A stretch of DNA of 64,000 bases, taken from Blautia sp. (GTDB lineage Bacteria > Bacillota > Clostridia > Lachnospirales > Lachnospiraceae). Position numbers and translations under genes: made by a program. The stretch is taken from NCBI GenBank assembly GCA_023667395.1, contig JAMPAC010000006.1:29810-93809 (forward strand), in the 5' to 3' direction. The notes under the pieces were generated by a model that saw only the letters and a list, made by a program, of their open reading frames with translations, ran no database searches and had not been told where the DNA came from. The stretch's first letter is position 1; each line of letters starts with the position of its first letter. Shown in pieces: positions 23,171-32,030 of this stretch.

Positions 23171-24616
23171 TCATCCCCCATACTCCCGTATCCTCCCGCA
23201 CACCCCTCCCGACAGCCAGAGCACGCAGATCAGGTTCGGCACCGCCATCAGCGCATTACAGATATCCGACAGGTTCCACACCACCTCCAGCGAGCACACG
23301 CATCCCACGAACGCCATCAGCGCATACACAAAGCGGTACCAGATATTATAAGCCACCTTCCCCCTCATCAAAAACTCAAACGCCCTCTCCCCCTGATACG
23401 CCCAGCCTGCAATGGTGGCAAAGGCAAACAGCACAATACTGACGCTGATGAACTTCTCCCCCCAGTCCCCCAGCGTGCTCTGAAACGCCGCAAGGGTCAG
23501 CGCCGTCCCGGTCAAGGGATTCCCTTTCGCGTCCGTCATGCCAAATGTCCCCGATACCGCCAGCGCCAGCCCGGTCAGGGAACACATCACCACCGTGTCC
23601 AAAAACACCCCCGTCATGCTGATATACCCCTGCTTCACGGGATCCTCCGTATCCGCCGCAGCGGCGGAGATCCCTGCGGCGCCCAGCCCGGCCTCATTGG
23701 AAAAGATTCCCCTGGAAACGCCCCAGCGCAGGGACTGTCCCGCAGAAACCAGTACCGTGCCGAACAATCCGCCGGACACCGCCCGGGGACAAAACGCCGC
23801 CGTCAGGATCCCTCCCAGGGCAAGAGGCAGGTTCTGCCAGTGGGTCACGATCACTGCAACCGTCCCCAGCAGGTAAAAGATTCCCATAAAAGGCACCATC
23901 AACCGAGTCAGTTTCGCAATGTGACCGATCCCGCCCAACACGATCAGGATCGTCAGCACCGTCACTGCCAGGGCCGTGGCCGCCCTGGGCACCTGAAAGG
24001 TAACATACAAGGCGTCCGCAATGGAATTTGCCTGGGTCATGTTTCCCATGCCAAAGGAAGCAAAAACCGCAAACAGCGCAAAAAGAAATCCCAGTATCCT
24101 CCCCGGCAGCTTTCCCGGAAGCGCGGCCGCCATGGTATACATGGGACCTCCCACCGTCTGCCCCGCTTCGTTTTTGCCTCGATATGTAACGGATAAGGTG
24201 CTCTCCACCAGCTTCGTGGCCATGCCGATGAGGCTGGCCGCCACCATCCAGAACAAGGCTCCCGGCCCGCCCAGCGCCATGGCCGTGGCAACCCCTATGA
24301 TATTTCCCGTCCCCATGGTGGCAGCCAGTTCCGTGGTCAGGGAGGAGAGAGCCGATATCTGGCCGGAGGAAGCGGAACGCTTCCGCGCGCGCCGGGACGG
24401 CCTCCGTCCTGACGGCGTCGGCTCTTTCCCCTGTGCGGCAGGCCTTTGCTTCTCCCTGCCCAGCGCACAGGCAAAGGCAAATTTCAGGTTTTTAAGAGGC
24501 AGGAACCGCAGCCTGACCATCAGGTAGATTCCCGTTCCCAGCAGCAGGAACAACAGCCACGGCCCCCACACAAGATCGTCAATCTTCCTGATCCACTCTT
24601 CGATCTTCAATATCAT
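23171..24616 (-). CDS. Alanine/glycine:cation symporter (AGCS family)
   Basis: A 481-aa sodium- or proton-coupled amino-acid permease. Family signatures: LAATMGTGNIIGVATAMALGGPGALFWM, YRGKNEAGQTVGGPMYTMA and RGIFSNEAGLGAAGISAA. About ten membrane helices. The loop after the first helices carries a basic, low-complexity insert of roughly 25 residues (QRPAAQGKEPTPSGRRPSRR) encoded over two DNA palindromes at 24372-24386 and 24395-24409. The ribosome site is buried in a hairpin (24621-24662), suggesting translational control. Confidence 0.93.
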   Translation of the reverse strand: MILKIEEWIRKIDDLVWGPWLLFLLLGTGIYLMVRLRFLPLKNLKFAFACALGREKQRPAAQGKEPTPSGRRPSRRARKRSASSGQISALSSLTTELAATMGTGNIIGVATAMALGGPGALFWMVAASLIGMATKLVESTLSVTYRGKNEAGQTVGGPMYTMAAALPGKLPGRILGFLFALFAVFASFGMGNMTQANSIADALYVTFQVPRAATALAVTVLTILIVLGGIGHIAKLTRLMVPFMGIFYLLGTVAVIVTHWQNLPLALGGILTAAFCPRAVSGGLFGTVLVSAGQSLRWGVSRGIFSNEAGLGAAGISAAAADTEDPVKQGYISMTGVFLDTVVMCSLTGLALAVSGTFGMTDAKGNPLTGTALTLAAFQSTLGDWGEKFISVSIVLFAFATIAGWAYQGERAFEFLMRGKVAYNIWYRFVYALMAFVGCVCSLEVVWNLSDICNALMAVPNLICVLWLSGGVCGRIREYGG

Positions 24617-24620
24617 AAAA

Positions 24621-24662
24621 CCTCTGTCCTGATATATTATTAAAAATATATCGGTACAGAGG
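24621..24662 (-). promoter_or_regulatory. Hairpin that occludes the symporter ribosome site, or terminator
   Basis: On minus, CCTCTGTACCGATATATT pairs with AATATATCAGGACAGAGG (18 positions, two mismatches) around a six-base loop. The 3' arm ends in AGAGG, the only plausible ribosome site for the symporter, four bases (TTTT) before its ATG. The upstream gene ends six bases before the hairpin. It could therefore terminate that operon, or sequester the symporter start when read through. Confidence 0.65.
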
Positions 24663-24667
24663 CTTAA

Positions 24668-25744
24668 TTATTCCTGTGATTGCGATTCTTCCTCCGCCTG
24701 GAATTCCGGGATCAATTCATAGATCGCCGGAAAACCTACGGTAATATTGCGGATTTTCCATGGATAATAAACGGACTCGGGCATCTGCATCCGGAAGATC
24801 AGGCGTCCCTCCCCATAGGGAAACGTGTATTCCAGCCTGTTTCCGCCATCCCATACCAGCATTGTGGGGTGGATCCGCAAAAAATCCAGCCACTGTTCTT
24901 CCTCCTCATCCGCAACCCCAAGCTTTAACCTGAGTTCAGAAAGCGCTGCATCACCGATTTCCATCCCGGCGAAATCCGTCGTATATCCATAGATACTCCC
25001 GACGGCGTTGTAATACAGATCATAATATTGAAAGAAATCCGATTCCGTCAGGCCGCTGTAAAGATACGCAAGTATCATCCACCCATCCTCATCCAGGATA
25101 TCTTCCGCAGTGGCGCCTAGAAATTCTTCCAGGCTGTGCTCACTGTAAGAATACTCCGGAATGGTTGCGCCCGTATCCGCCTGCAGTCCGTACAGTTCCC
25201 CCGTATTCGCTTCCACCAGCAGCTTATAAGTTCCTATGGACTCGTCGGAATTTTCCAGTTCAATGTACCACAGGATAAAATTCACGCCCCTGGCGTAATC
25301 GTCGCTGTAGATCACATACTGTTTCCATGCAGTGACCTGGCACTGAAAGATCCTGTCCGTGACCAGCCCCGCTTCCAGCAGCGCCAAGATGCGGTCATTG
25401 TACAATCCGTTATCCGAATACAGGAAATCCTGCAGTTCGGCCATATCTGTCAGTTCCTCCGACGCCACATAATAATGGGTGCTCCCGTCCTGGTTTTCCG
25501 CAAAATTGATCATCCGCCGGTAAAAAGAGGATTCATAGTTGGTGCTCAAAACAGCCACATCCACGTTTTCCCGCTCCTCCAGCACCGTGTCGCTGCACCG
25601 CATGCTGTCCTGGATGCCAAAGAGCCATCCCGGACTGAAAAAAGCCATGCCCACCAGGGCTGTGAGCGCCAGTATGGACACGGCGTAAACCTTTCTGGTC
25701 CGGGGCTTATTCCTACGCCTGTTTTGCTTTCTTTTTCCGCTCAT
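24668..25744 (-). CDS. Membrane-anchored extracytoplasmic protein linked to the two-component system
   Basis: A 358-aa protein with a basic N-terminus (MSGKRKQNRRRNKPRTRK), one membrane helix (about residues 19-42, YAVSILALTALVGMAFFSPGWLF) and a large acidic outside domain rich in Tyr, Asp and Glu. No known domain recognised. Its start overlaps the 3' end of the histidine kinase gene by 32 bp, so it is translated with that operon. It could be an accessory sensor or the regulated output; neither can be decided here. Confidence 0.75.
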   Translation of the reverse strand: MSGKRKQNRRRNKPRTRKVYAVSILALTALVGMAFFSPGWLFGIQDSMRCSDTVLEERENVDVAVLSTNYESSFYRRMINFAENQDGSTHYYVASEELTDMAELQDFLYSDNGLYNDRILALLEAGLVTDRIFQCQVTAWKQYVIYSDDYARGVNFILWYIELENSDESIGTYKLLVEANTGELYGLQADTGATIPEYSYSEHSLEEFLGATAEDILDEDGWMILAYLYSGLTESDFFQYYDLYYNAVGSIYGYTTDFAGMEIGDAALSELRLKLGVADEEEEQWLDFLRIHPTMLVWDGGNRLEYTFPYGEGRLIFRMQMPESVYYPWKIRNITVGFPAIYELIPEFQAEEESQSQE

Positions 25745-27194
25745 CCGTTCTTTCCTTCTTCGGCAATACCGCCGGAAACACTACCTTCATGACCGTTCCC
25801 TCGCCCAGTTTGCTGTCGATCTTCAGCACCCCGTCGTGCAGCTTGATGATCTTATGGCACAGCGCCATGCCAATCCCCGCGCCGCCCTCCCTGCGGGAGC
25901 GGGACTTGTCCACCATGTAGAACGCCTCCGTGATGCGGCTGATCTCCTCCTGCGGAATGCCTCGTCCGTTGTCCACCACCTTGATCTCATACCTGCCGTC
26001 TTCCAGATTTTTCCCCTTCAGCCAGATAAACCCGCGCTCCCCCTTATCCATGGCTTTCGCCGCGTTATCCAGCAGATTGTATAGCAGGGACAGCAACAGT
26101 TCCATATCCCCCAGGATCATGCCCTTATCCATATCCACTTTTCCATGGATATTTTTCTGCGCCCAGATGGGCCGCACGGTAGCCCTGATATTCTCCTCCA
26201 GAAGCTTTGTCTGGATCGGTCTGTTTTCCAGGGGATTCTTGTCCATGCTAACCAGTTCCAGCAGCTTATACGACAGGCTCTCCAGGCGTTTTCCCTGGCT
26301 GTAGATGTAGAAAGTGGCCTCCGCCCGCTCCTCCTCCGATATCTTCATGGAATTCATCATATCCGCGTAACCGATGATGGAAGTCAGCGGCGTCTTCAGT
26401 TCATGGGCAAAGGCGGCCGTGAAATCCTCTTTCTGCTTTGCCTCCAGCGCTTTCGCCTCCGCCTGCTCCACCAGCCTGTCCGCCATGCGGTTAAAATTCC
26501 GCGCCAGTTCCCCGATCTCGTCCCCGCTCTTGTTGGAAGAACGCAGTTCCATCCGCCCGTCCGCGATCTGCTTGGCCACCCGGTCCAGGCTGCGGATGGG
26601 TCTGGTGATATATCTGGACAGCCCATAAATACCGATGCTGCCCACCGCCAGCAGGCCAAGGAGCGCAGTGCGGTACTGCCGCAGCAGATTCTGACGGTTC
26701 TCATAGATCGGCGTCAGTTCCCGGCACAGACCCAGATACAGGGGATTCTGCGCCGCAGTGGTGACCGTGACCGTGAACATATAGTAGGCGTCCTCAAATC
26801 TCCTGATGCAATAGCCGTATGTGTTCCCCGCCCTTGCCATGGAATCCGCCAGACTGCCGATCTCCCCGTCAAATCCTCCCCTGACCGCGTAATCCTCCCC
26901 GGCGAAATAAGAGCCGTCCTCCTTAAGCACAAAAAGGCGGCTGCCATCCCGCTCCACGCTGTCCGTGATGCTGTCCAGGGTCCGGCTGACCGCGTAATCC
27001 CCGCCGAATTCCTCCATGGAACGGTAGCCCATCTCAAACAGAAAGGCGAACATCCTGCTCTCGCTGTTCCCCCTTTCGATCTCCTTGTCGAGAAGCTGTG
27101 AAAAATTGGAGGAGAGCAGCCAGCTTCCGAAAGCCATGAAGATCACGGTCAATAATGCAGTTGTGGCAAGAAACAGCTTGTCTGAAAATCTCAT
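25713..27194 (-). CDS. Sensor histidine kinase
   Basis: A 493-aa membrane kinase. TM1 about 7-29, an outside sensor region of about 130 residues, TM2 about 170-190, HAMP (RYITRPIRSLDRVAKQIADGRM), then HisKA with the phospho-acceptor in FAHELKTPLTSIIGY near residue 263. The HATPase domain has NLLDNAAKAM, VDNGRGIP and GGAGIGMAL. The start overlaps the response regulator stop by four bases (ATGA), so expression is coupled. Signal unknown. Confidence 0.95.
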   Translation of the reverse strand: MRFSDKLFLATTALLTVIFMAFGSWLLSSNFSQLLDKEIERGNSESRMFAFLFEMGYRSMEEFGGDYAVSRTLDSITDSVERDGSRLFVLKEDGSYFAGEDYAVRGGFDGEIGSLADSMARAGNTYGYCIRRFEDAYYMFTVTVTTAAQNPLYLGLCRELTPIYENRQNLLRQYRTALLGLLAVGSIGIYGLSRYITRPIRSLDRVAKQIADGRMELRSSNKSGDEIGELARNFNRMADRLVEQAEAKALEAKQKEDFTAAFAHELKTPLTSIIGYADMMNSMKISEEERAEATFYIYSQGKRLESLSYKLLELVSMDKNPLENRPIQTKLLEENIRATVRPIWAQKNIHGKVDMDKGMILGDMELLLSLLYNLLDNAAKAMDKGERGFIWLKGKNLEDGRYEIKVVDNGRGIPQEEISRITEAFYMVDKSRSRREGGAGIGMALCHKIIKLHDGVLKIDSKLGEGTVMKVVFPAVLPKKERTDERKKKAKQA

Positions 27195-27847
27195 TCTGCC
27201 TCCAGGCGGTAACCTACCTTATATACTGCGGAAATCTCGTTGTCCCAGTTCAGCTTCTTTTTCAGCCTCTGGATATGCAGGTCCACGGTCCTGCTCTGCC
27301 CCATATATTCCCCGCCCCAGACCGTCTCGTAGATGGTCTCGCGGTACAGCGCGATATTGCGGTTCCTGGCAAGCAGAAGCAGCAGGTCGAATTCCTTCAT
27401 GGTGAGGGGAATCTGCTCCCCGTCCCTGGTGACGGCCCGGGAAGCGGTGTCGATGACGATGTCGAAGACTTCCATCACGCTCTCCGTCTTGTGATACCTG
27501 CGCAGGACGGCCTCCACCCTGGCCAGCAGTTCCACGATCTCAAAGGGCTTGGTGAGGTAATCGTCCGCCCCCATCCTCAGCCCTTTCACTTTATTTTCCG
27601 TAGTCCCCAGCGCTGTCAGGAAGATCACCGGCAGTTCCAGCGTCCTGGCGTAGTCCATCAGTTCATAACCGTTGATCCCCGGAAGCATCACATCCAGCAG
27701 CACCAGGTCCGGTTTCTCCTTTTCCATACAGTCTGCGGCGGTTTCCCCGTCCGCCGCCCAGATACAGTTATAGCCCGCCCTCCGCAGATTCATTTTGATC
27801 AGATTGGCGATAGGCTCCTCATCCTCCGCGATCAAAATCTTTAACAT
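27191..27847 (-). CDS. OmpR/PhoB-family response regulator
   Basis: A 218-aa regulator. Receiver domain with acidic pocket (IAEDEEP), phospho-acceptor Asp in DLVLLDVMLPGINGYE near residue 52, and conserved Lys in TKPFE. The C-terminal winged helix (about 125-215) includes MKEFDLLLLLARN and SRTVDLHIQRLKKKL. First gene of a three-gene operon with the kinase and the membrane-anchored protein. The MITE-like repeat copy 2 sits in its upstream region. Confidence 0.95.
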   Translation of the reverse strand: MLKILIAEDEEPIANLIKMNLRRAGYNCIWAADGETAADCMEKEKPDLVLLDVMLPGINGYELMDYARTLELPVIFLTALGTTENKVKGLRMGADDYLTKPFEIVELLARVEAVLRRYHKTESVMEVFDIVIDTASRAVTRDGEQIPLTMKEFDLLLLLARNRNIALYRETIYETVWGGEYMGQSRTVDLHIQRLKKKLNWDNEISAVYKVGYRLEAE

Positions 27848-27959
27848 CCTGTTCCCCCATTTCCGTCGGTTTATCCGGAACCGGTATTATCCTGAAAATA
27901 TGTCTGATCCCGAACAATCCTATTCTGTACCATTTTTGTATCGGTTTTGTATCATCCGA

Positions 27960-28099
27960 GCAACAGTTCAAACAGCTCTTTCCGCGAAGTCAAAATTGTG
28001 TCCCTATACAATTTTGCGAGACTTGTGAGCGCCAAAACGCATTTTTTTGCGTTTTGTGTGCATTCTCGTAACAGTTCAGTGTCCTGTCTGAACTGTTAC
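27960..28099 (-). repeat. MITE-like structured repeat, copy 2
   Basis: A 140-bp element, inverse orientation to the copy at 8361-8517 and alignable over its whole length. Its ends are GTAACAGTTCAGACAG and a slightly diverged complement. The AAAACGC/GCGTTTT hairpin is perfect here. The third hairpin keeps CAAAATTG/CAATTTTG but has an unrelated, shorter apical part. It lies between recQ and the response regulator gene; both this copy and copy 1 have TCATC close to their outer borders. Confidence 0.8.
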
Positions 28100-28131
28100 T
28101 CATCCAACCCGCGGACGCCGCCATATTTTCC

Positions 28132-30045
28132 CTATCCAAAATAATATTTTCCTTTCACACCGCCGGTAAATTCCTTTATCCTGTCTATAAAACGCTCCCC
28201 GTATTTCTCATATTTATGTTCGCCCACTCCGGTGACGCGCAGCATCTCCGCCCTGGTAAAGGGAAGCCGTACGCACATATCCACCAGCGTCTTGTCGGAA
28301 AAGACGATGTAGGGCGGAACGGCCTCCTCCCTTGCAATTTCCGTGCGCAGGGCACGCAGGGCGTCGAAGCATTCCAGTCCTTTGGAATTCAGGATATCCG
28401 ACCTGCGGCTGTTTTTCCGTGTGCGGGAGCCTTCCTTCTCAGAACCGCCAGAGCCGTCCGCGCCGGAACCGCCTTTCTGCCCGGACGCATTGGCCTGCAG
28501 CGGTATCTTCATCGTAACCTCTCTTCCGCCGTCCGCCACCTCCGCCGCCAGGGGCGTCAGTTTTAACAGCGCGTACTTATCCTTAGTCTGGCAGAGGATA
28601 CCGTCCTGAAGAAGCTTCTGGATCAGCTTTTTGATCTCCGCTTCCCGCATCTTATTTAAGGCGCCAAAGGAGGCGTAGCGGTTTACCCTGTATTCCCGCA
28701 GCTTGGCGGTTTCCCCGCCCATCAGCGTCCCGGTCACCACGTTGATGCCGAAACGCCCGCCCTGCTCCCTGATACACCGGATCACAGCCCAGGCTTCCTC
28801 CGTCATGTTTTTCTCCGTATATTCCCTGCTGCAGTTGGAACAGTTGCCGCAGTCCTCGCCCTTTTCCCCGAAATACCGGAGGATGTAACGCCGCAGGCAG
28901 TCCGTGGTGGTGCAGTAGACAGTCATGATCCGCAGCCGCTCCTCGTCCCGCTCGCGGATCGCCTGCAGTTCCTCTTGGTCAAAAGTTTCCTCTTTCTGCT
29001 CCTTATTCTCGATCAGGAACCGGTTCACCATCACATCCTGGGGCGAATACAGCAGGATGCATTCCGACGGCTCCCCGTCCCTGCCCGCGCGTCCCGCCTC
29101 CTGATAATAGTTCTCCATGCTCTGGGGCATGTTATAGTGGATCACATAACGCACATTGGACTTGTCGATCCCCATGCCGAAGGCGTTGGTGGCCACCATC
29201 ACAGGCTTCCTGTCATAGATGAAATCGTCCTGGTTACATTTGCGCTCTTCCGCCGACAGACCCGCGTGATACCTGGTCACGGGCAGATCCAGCCGACACA
29301 GCATTTCATGCACCTGCTCCACATTCTTCCGGGTGGCGCAGTAGATGATGCCGCTGTCGCCGCCATGCCCCAGCACATAATCCGCCAGGAAAGCGCTCCT
29401 GCGTTTCGGGGTCTCCACGCCGAAATAGAGGTTTTTCCTGTCAAATCCGGTCACAAGGATCTCCGGATCCTGCAGTCCCAGGACGCAGATGATATCCTCC
29501 TTTACCGCTCCCGTGGCCGTGGCCGTGAACGCGCTGATCACAGGCCGCAGGGGCAGCTGTTCCACAAAGCGGACGATTTTCAGATAGCTGGGTCTAAAAT
29601 CCTGTCCCCACTGGGAAATGCAGTGAGCCTCGTCCACGGCCACCATGCTGATCTCCACATTCCGCGCAAACCACAGGAAAGAGGATGTCTCCAGGCGTTC
29701 CGGCGCCACATAGATAATCTTGTACTGCCCTGCCGCAGCCAGCTGCAGAGCCTTTGCTATTTGGTTTTCCGTCAGGGAACTGTTGATATAGGCCGCATGG
29801 ATGCCTGCGTGATTCAGAGCCTGAACCTGATCCTTCATCAGGGAGATCAGAGGAGAAATGACCAGCGTGATCCCGGGAAGCATCAGCGCGGGAACCTGAT
29901 AACATATGGACTTCCCCGCCCCGGTGGGCATGATCCCCAGCACATCCCTGCCGCTTAGGATACTGTCCGTGAGAAGTTCCTGCCCCTCCCGGAACGCGTC
30001 ATATCCGAAGTATTTTTTCAGTATTGCGTATTTATCCATCCGCAT
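28132..30045 (-). CDS. recQ: ATP-dependent DNA helicase RecQ
   Basis: A 637-aa 3'-5' helicase for recombination and fork repair. Helicase motifs: PTGAGKSICYQVPAL (Walker A), DEAHCISQWGQDFRPSY (Walker B and aromatic loop), FTATAT and QEAGRAGRDG. The RQC region has the zinc cysteines in DCLRRYILRYFGEKGEDCGNCSNC. A basic linker (about 515-545) precedes the C-terminal HRDC domain. It lies 18 bp after hisIE and is probably co-transcribed with the histidine genes. Confidence 0.96.
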   Translation of the reverse strand: MRMDKYAILKKYFGYDAFREGQELLTDSILSGRDVLGIMPTGAGKSICYQVPALMLPGITLVISPLISLMKDQVQALNHAGIHAAYINSSLTENQIAKALQLAAAGQYKIIYVAPERLETSSFLWFARNVEISMVAVDEAHCISQWGQDFRPSYLKIVRFVEQLPLRPVISAFTATATGAVKEDIICVLGLQDPEILVTGFDRKNLYFGVETPKRRSAFLADYVLGHGGDSGIIYCATRKNVEQVHEMLCRLDLPVTRYHAGLSAEERKCNQDDFIYDRKPVMVATNAFGMGIDKSNVRYVIHYNMPQSMENYYQEAGRAGRDGEPSECILLYSPQDVMVNRFLIENKEQKEETFDQEELQAIRERDEERLRIMTVYCTTTDCLRRYILRYFGEKGEDCGNCSNCSREYTEKNMTEEAWAVIRCIREQGGRFGINVVTGTLMGGETAKLREYRVNRYASFGALNKMREAEIKKLIQKLLQDGILCQTKDKYALLKLTPLAAEVADGGREVTMKIPLQANASGQKGGSGADGSGGSEKEGSRTRKNSRRSDILNSKGLECFDALRALRTEIAREEAVPPYIVFSDKTLVDMCVRLPFTRAEMLRVTGVGEHKYEKYGERFIDRIKEFTGGVKGKYYFG

Positions 30046-30063
30046 TCTCCTTTTATTGCGGTT

Positions 30064-31350
30064 TTATCTGTTGGCCAGTTCCGTGGTGATTTCTTCCCAG
30101 GTAATGTCCTTTTCCGCCATCAACACCATCATATGGTACAAAAAGTCGCTGATCTCGTATTTGATCTCGTTGGGATTGGGATTCTTGGCGGCAATGACGA
30201 TCTCTGTGGCCTCCTCGCCAAGCTTCTTTAAGATCTTGTCGATGCCCTTGTCAAACAGGTAATTGGTGTAGGAGCCCTCCTTGGGATGCACCCTGCGGTC
30301 TTTGATCACGTCGAACACTTCCTCAAACACCTGAAGGGGATTGCTGCTCTCCTCATAATCTTTCTTTGTGATCTCGTTGAAAAAGCAGCTTCTTGCCCCT
30401 GTGTGGCATGCCGCGCCCACCTGGGAAACCTTTGCCAGGATGGTGTCCATGTCGCAGTCTGCAGTGAGACTTTTCACATACTGATAATGGCCGCTGGTGG
30501 CGCCCTTTAACCAGAGTTCCTTGCGGCTGCGGCTGAAATAGGTCATTTTGCCGGTGCTTATGGTCTGCTCATAGGCCTCCTGGTTCATGTAGGCCACCAT
30601 CAGTACCTCCAGCGTGCGGTAATCCTGCACCACCACGGGCACCATGCCGTCGCTGTTTTGCTTCAAGTCAGCCCACCGGTAAGCCGCCTCGAACGTCTCC
30701 ACCTGTATGCCGTTCTCCCTGCAGAGACCTTTCAGGGACAGGATCTCCCTGTAATTGTCATTGATGGTGTTGCCCGTGACGCCGCACACATTGTCGCAGG
30801 CAAATATTTCCATCAGTTTGTTCAGCGCGATCCGGTTGATCTGCACATAAAAAGGCAGCCCGGTGATCTCCTGTGTCCTGCGGATCTGGTGCGGGTTCAT
30901 CAGCACCATGGCGGAAACATATTTTTCAACCAGATCCTTATTTGCGTCGATCACTTGGGGATCGTTATAACTCACCAATATTTTATCCCTGCCGAATTTC
31001 AGCGAGACCTCCTCGGTGATGGCAATATTGCCCTCTTTCTCATAATCCAGGATCGCTTTCCTGCAGCCCGCATAGAGAAGCTTCTTCACATCCTCCATGC
31101 GCCTGATATTGCCCGCGCCGATCACATCCACTTCCGAAGCTTCGCAGATCTCCTTGATCAGGTCAAGAGCCGCCTCATGCTCCCCGTCTCCCTCCGACAG
31201 GTCGAAAACGATCAGTTCATCGGCGTTATGCTCATTGTAGAGATGCACAAGGCGCAGGGGATCCGTCTCCACAACGGAAGTGTCGGTAAGGCTCCTTACC
31301 GCGTGTTCATGATATAGATAGATACAGGGCACAAATTTTTTCGTTATCAT
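30064..31350 (-). CDS. hisIE: HisIE with an N-terminal degenerate HisF-like barrel
   Basis: A 428-aa protein combining phosphoribosyl-AMP cyclohydrolase (HisI, about 220-325, with SLTADCDMDTILAKVSQ and GAACHTGARSCFF) and phosphoribosyl-ATP pyrophosphatase (HisE, about 330-428, with LGEEATEIVIAAKN). The first 215 residues are a HisA/HisF-type barrel (MITKKFVPCIYL, LYNEHNADELIVFDL). The catalytic Asp of HisF (PCLDV) is replaced (PCIYL), so this part is likely structural or regulatory rather than a cyclase. Last histidine gene of the cluster. Confidence 0.92.
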   Translation of the reverse strand: MITKKFVPCIYLYHEHAVRSLTDTSVVETDPLRLVHLYNEHNADELIVFDLSEGDGEHEAALDLIKEICEASEVDVIGAGNIRRMEDVKKLLYAGCRKAILDYEKEGNIAITEEVSLKFGRDKILVSYNDPQVIDANKDLVEKYVSAMVLMNPHQIRRTQEITGLPFYVQINRIALNKLMEIFACDNVCGVTGNTINDNYREILSLKGLCRENGIQVETFEAAYRWADLKQNSDGMVPVVVQDYRTLEVLMVAYMNQEAYEQTISTGKMTYFSRSRKELWLKGATSGHYQYVKSLTADCDMDTILAKVSQVGAACHTGARSCFFNEITKKDYEESSNPLQVFEEVFDVIKDRRVHPKEGSYTNYLFDKGIDKILKKLGEEATEIVIAAKNPNPNEIKYEISDFLYHMMVLMAEKDITWEEITTELANR

Positions 31351-31377
31351 ATGCAGTCACACCTTTCACAGCCTTTT

Positions 31378-31965
31378 TTACAGGCTTCCCTTTGTACTGA
31401 GCACATCCGTGATGCGGGGATCCAATCCAACGGCCTGATCCAAAGCTTTCGCAAAGGCCTTGAACATGGCTTCCGTCATGTGATGCGCGTTGATGCCGTC
31501 CAACATCTTAATATGCAGATTCATACCGGCGCTGTAGGAGACGGCGTAGAAGAATTCCCGCACCAGTTCGGTATCCAGCCCGCCCACACGCTCCGCCGGG
31601 AAAGTACAGTCAAAATTCAGATACGGCCTGCCGCAGAGATCTACCGCGCAGAGTGCCAGCGCATCATCCATGGGCAGGATGAAAGAGCCGTAGCGGCGGA
31701 TGCCCTTCTTGTCCCCCACCGCCCGGGCGATGGCCTGTCCCAACACAATCCCCGTATCCTCCACAGTATGATGCCCGTCCACATGCAGGTCGCCCTTTAC
31801 ATTACATGTTAGGTCAAAGAATCCGTGCCGGGAAAATCCCTCCAGCATGTGGTCAAAGAAACCAATGCCCGTGGAGATCTCCGATATCCCCGTGCCGTCC
31901 AGACCCAGGGTCAGGGAAATATCCGTCTCTTTCGTTTTACGTTCTATTGTCGCTGTCCGTGCCAT
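31378..31965 (-). CDS. hisB: Imidazoleglycerol-phosphate dehydratase HisB
   Basis: A 195-aa monofunctional enzyme (no phosphatase domain) for the sixth histidine step. Manganese-binding motifs FFDHMLEGFSRHGFFDL, HVDGHHTVEDTGI and NAHHMTEAMFKAF are intact. Normal length. Its leader contains a palindrome (AGTTCCTGC/GCAGGAACT) and the shared sequence GGAACTGGAATAGGAGG, in which the final AGGAGG is the ribosome site. Confidence 0.97.
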   Translation of the reverse strand: MARTATIERKTKETDISLTLGLDGTGISEISTGIGFFDHMLEGFSRHGFFDLTCNVKGDLHVDGHHTVEDTGIVLGQAIARAVGDKKGIRRYGSFILPMDDALALCAVDLCGRPYLNFDCTFPAERVGGLDTELVREFFYAVSYSAGMNLHIKMLDGINAHHMTEAMFKAFAKALDQAVGLDPRITDVLSTKGSL

Positions 31966-32030
31966 GTTTTGCCTCCTATTCCAGTTCCTGCTTGCAGGAA
32001 CTTATTCCGCTCTCTGCACTTCAGTGCCTG

